Assembly: GCA_023431215.1 (NCBI GenBank)
Contig: JAEYXR010000057.1
Coordinates: forward strand, 1-5,269
DNA from: Bacillota bacterium
Lineage (GTDB): Bacteria; Bacillota; Clostridia; Oscillospirales; Ruminococcaceae
Reading direction: 5' to 3'
DNA length: 5,269 nt
Both the position numbers and the translations under genes were made by a program. Positions 4,745-5,269 of the stretch are shown here, piece after piece (the stretch's first letter is position 1; each line of letters starts with the position of its first letter). The notes beneath the pieces were generated by a model. That model was not told the origin of the DNA, searched no databases, and saw nothing but the letters and a program-made list of their open reading frames with translations.

Positions 4745-5269
4745 TTAATTAGAGGACTTGTCCCCCATGGGAAAGCCAAAATGTGGTGTGCCAAGCTCTT
4801 GGGACAACGCTATATAGTCCGTCAAAAGCTGGTGTGCAAAAGCTTTGGCTTGTGGAGCCTCCAGCTGGTACCGGTACCGTCCCTTGTAATCCTCCAAAGC
4901 ACGGCAAATAAGCCATTTCCACTCTGGATATTGCAGAACACCCCAATGTGCGCCTTGTTCTTTGCTCAGCAACAGGCCATCCTTGGCAAAAGCAACACTA
5001 CGACACAGGTTTAAAATAACCGTAGTGGGTGCAAGCAAAATGTCTGCCTGTGCAGTGCCAATTTCCCACCAAAGGCTATGTAGAAGATGAGGCACGGGCA
5101 CCTGGCCAATGACCTGTTGAGGAGCCATGCCGGCCAGTGTTACACCATGCTGCCGCACAACCGCAAGGTGAGCGCTTAGGTCGCGGTCTGTTTTAAAATT
5201 ATAGTTGCATAGCTGAAAAGGATCCTTTTGATAAATACTGCGCCACCCCTTGGAATAATGGAGCTGATA
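4745..5269 (-). CDS. C-terminal part of an AadA/ANT(9)-like aminoglycoside nucleotidyltransferase family protein
   Basis: The open frame runs without a stop from the TAA at 4745-4747 to the right edge, giving 174 codons. The GTG at 5158 is an internal valine and not the start, because recognisable family sequence continues upstream of it (YQLHYSKGWRSIYQK, then KTDRDLSAHLAVVRQHGVTL at about window residues 26-45). Further on come VILNLCRSVAFAKDGLLLSK (84-103) and EQGAHWG, then ALEDYKG. These match the C-terminal helical domain (DUF4111) of AadA and ANT(9) enzymes, which transfer AMP from ATP to streptomycin or spectinomycin. The catalytic N-terminal nucleotidyltransferase domain, with its G-S and D-x-D motifs, lies outside the window, so activity cannot be judged. 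About 260 residues would be expected in full. Many chromosomal members have no proven resistance role. It converges on sigF. Confidence 0.85.
   Translation of the reverse strand, partial: YQLHYSKGWRSIYQKDPFQLCNYNFKTDRDLSAHLAVVRQHGVTLAGMAPQQVIGQVPVPHLLHSLWWEIGTAQADILLAPTTVILNLCRSVAFAKDGLLLSKEQGAHWGVLQYPEWKWLICRALEDYKGRYRYQLEAPQAKAFAHQLLTDYIALSQELGTPHFGFPMGDKSSN

Overview
The window looks like chromosomal DNA of an endospore-forming Firmicute, most likely from the class Clostridia. The evidence is a three-gene spoIIA operon (spoIIAA, spoIIAB, sigF), strong purine-rich Shine-Dalgarno sequences before nearly every gene, TTG and GTG starts, AT-rich intergenic DNA between moderately GC-rich genes, and a YtrA-type GntR regulator. 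I cannot name the species.

Layout from left to right. (1) Minus strand, 1-444: a short GntR/YtrA-family repressor gene. The first 23 codons of a second gene follow it in the same operon and run off the left edge; that gene is probably an ABC transporter ATPase. The promoter is a consensus TTGACA with a 17-bp spacer, and a perfect 14-bp-arm palindrome sits across the -10 and start region, a textbook autorepression arrangement. (2) Minus strand, 571-1655: a YeiH-family membrane protein (putative sulfate exporter family) with its own intrinsic terminator. (3) Plus strand, 1897-2781: a LysR-type regulator divergent from the yeiH-like gene. The 241-bp shared region holds a TGTATC-N9-GATACA palindrome with LysR-box geometry. 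The pair resembles the yeiE/yeiH arrangement of enterobacteria.

(4) Plus strand, 2782-4596: a 275-bp leader followed by spoIIAA, spoIIAB and sigF. This is the partner-switching module that controls the first forespore sigma factor: SpoIIAB binds and inhibits SigF and phosphorylates SpoIIAA, and dephosphorylated SpoIIAA releases SigF. The leader carries an exact 7-mer Spo0A box, a TATAAT promoter and several perfect small palindromes. SpoIIAA and SpoIIAB overlap by 11 bp, but sigF is separated by an unusual 84-bp AT-rich gap, and the SigF N-terminus is short. (5) Minus strand, 4745-5269: the C-terminal 174 codons of an AadA/ANT(9)-like aminoglycoside nucleotidyltransferase family protein, open at the right edge and convergent with sigF. 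A hairpin between the two genes probably terminates both.

No mobile element, CRISPR array, tRNA or rRNA was seen, and no stretch longer than 300 bases lacks a gene. Nothing requires a wholly new system. The points most worth attention are the operator architectures, the LysR/YeiH pair, the spoIIA leader and the shortened SigF.
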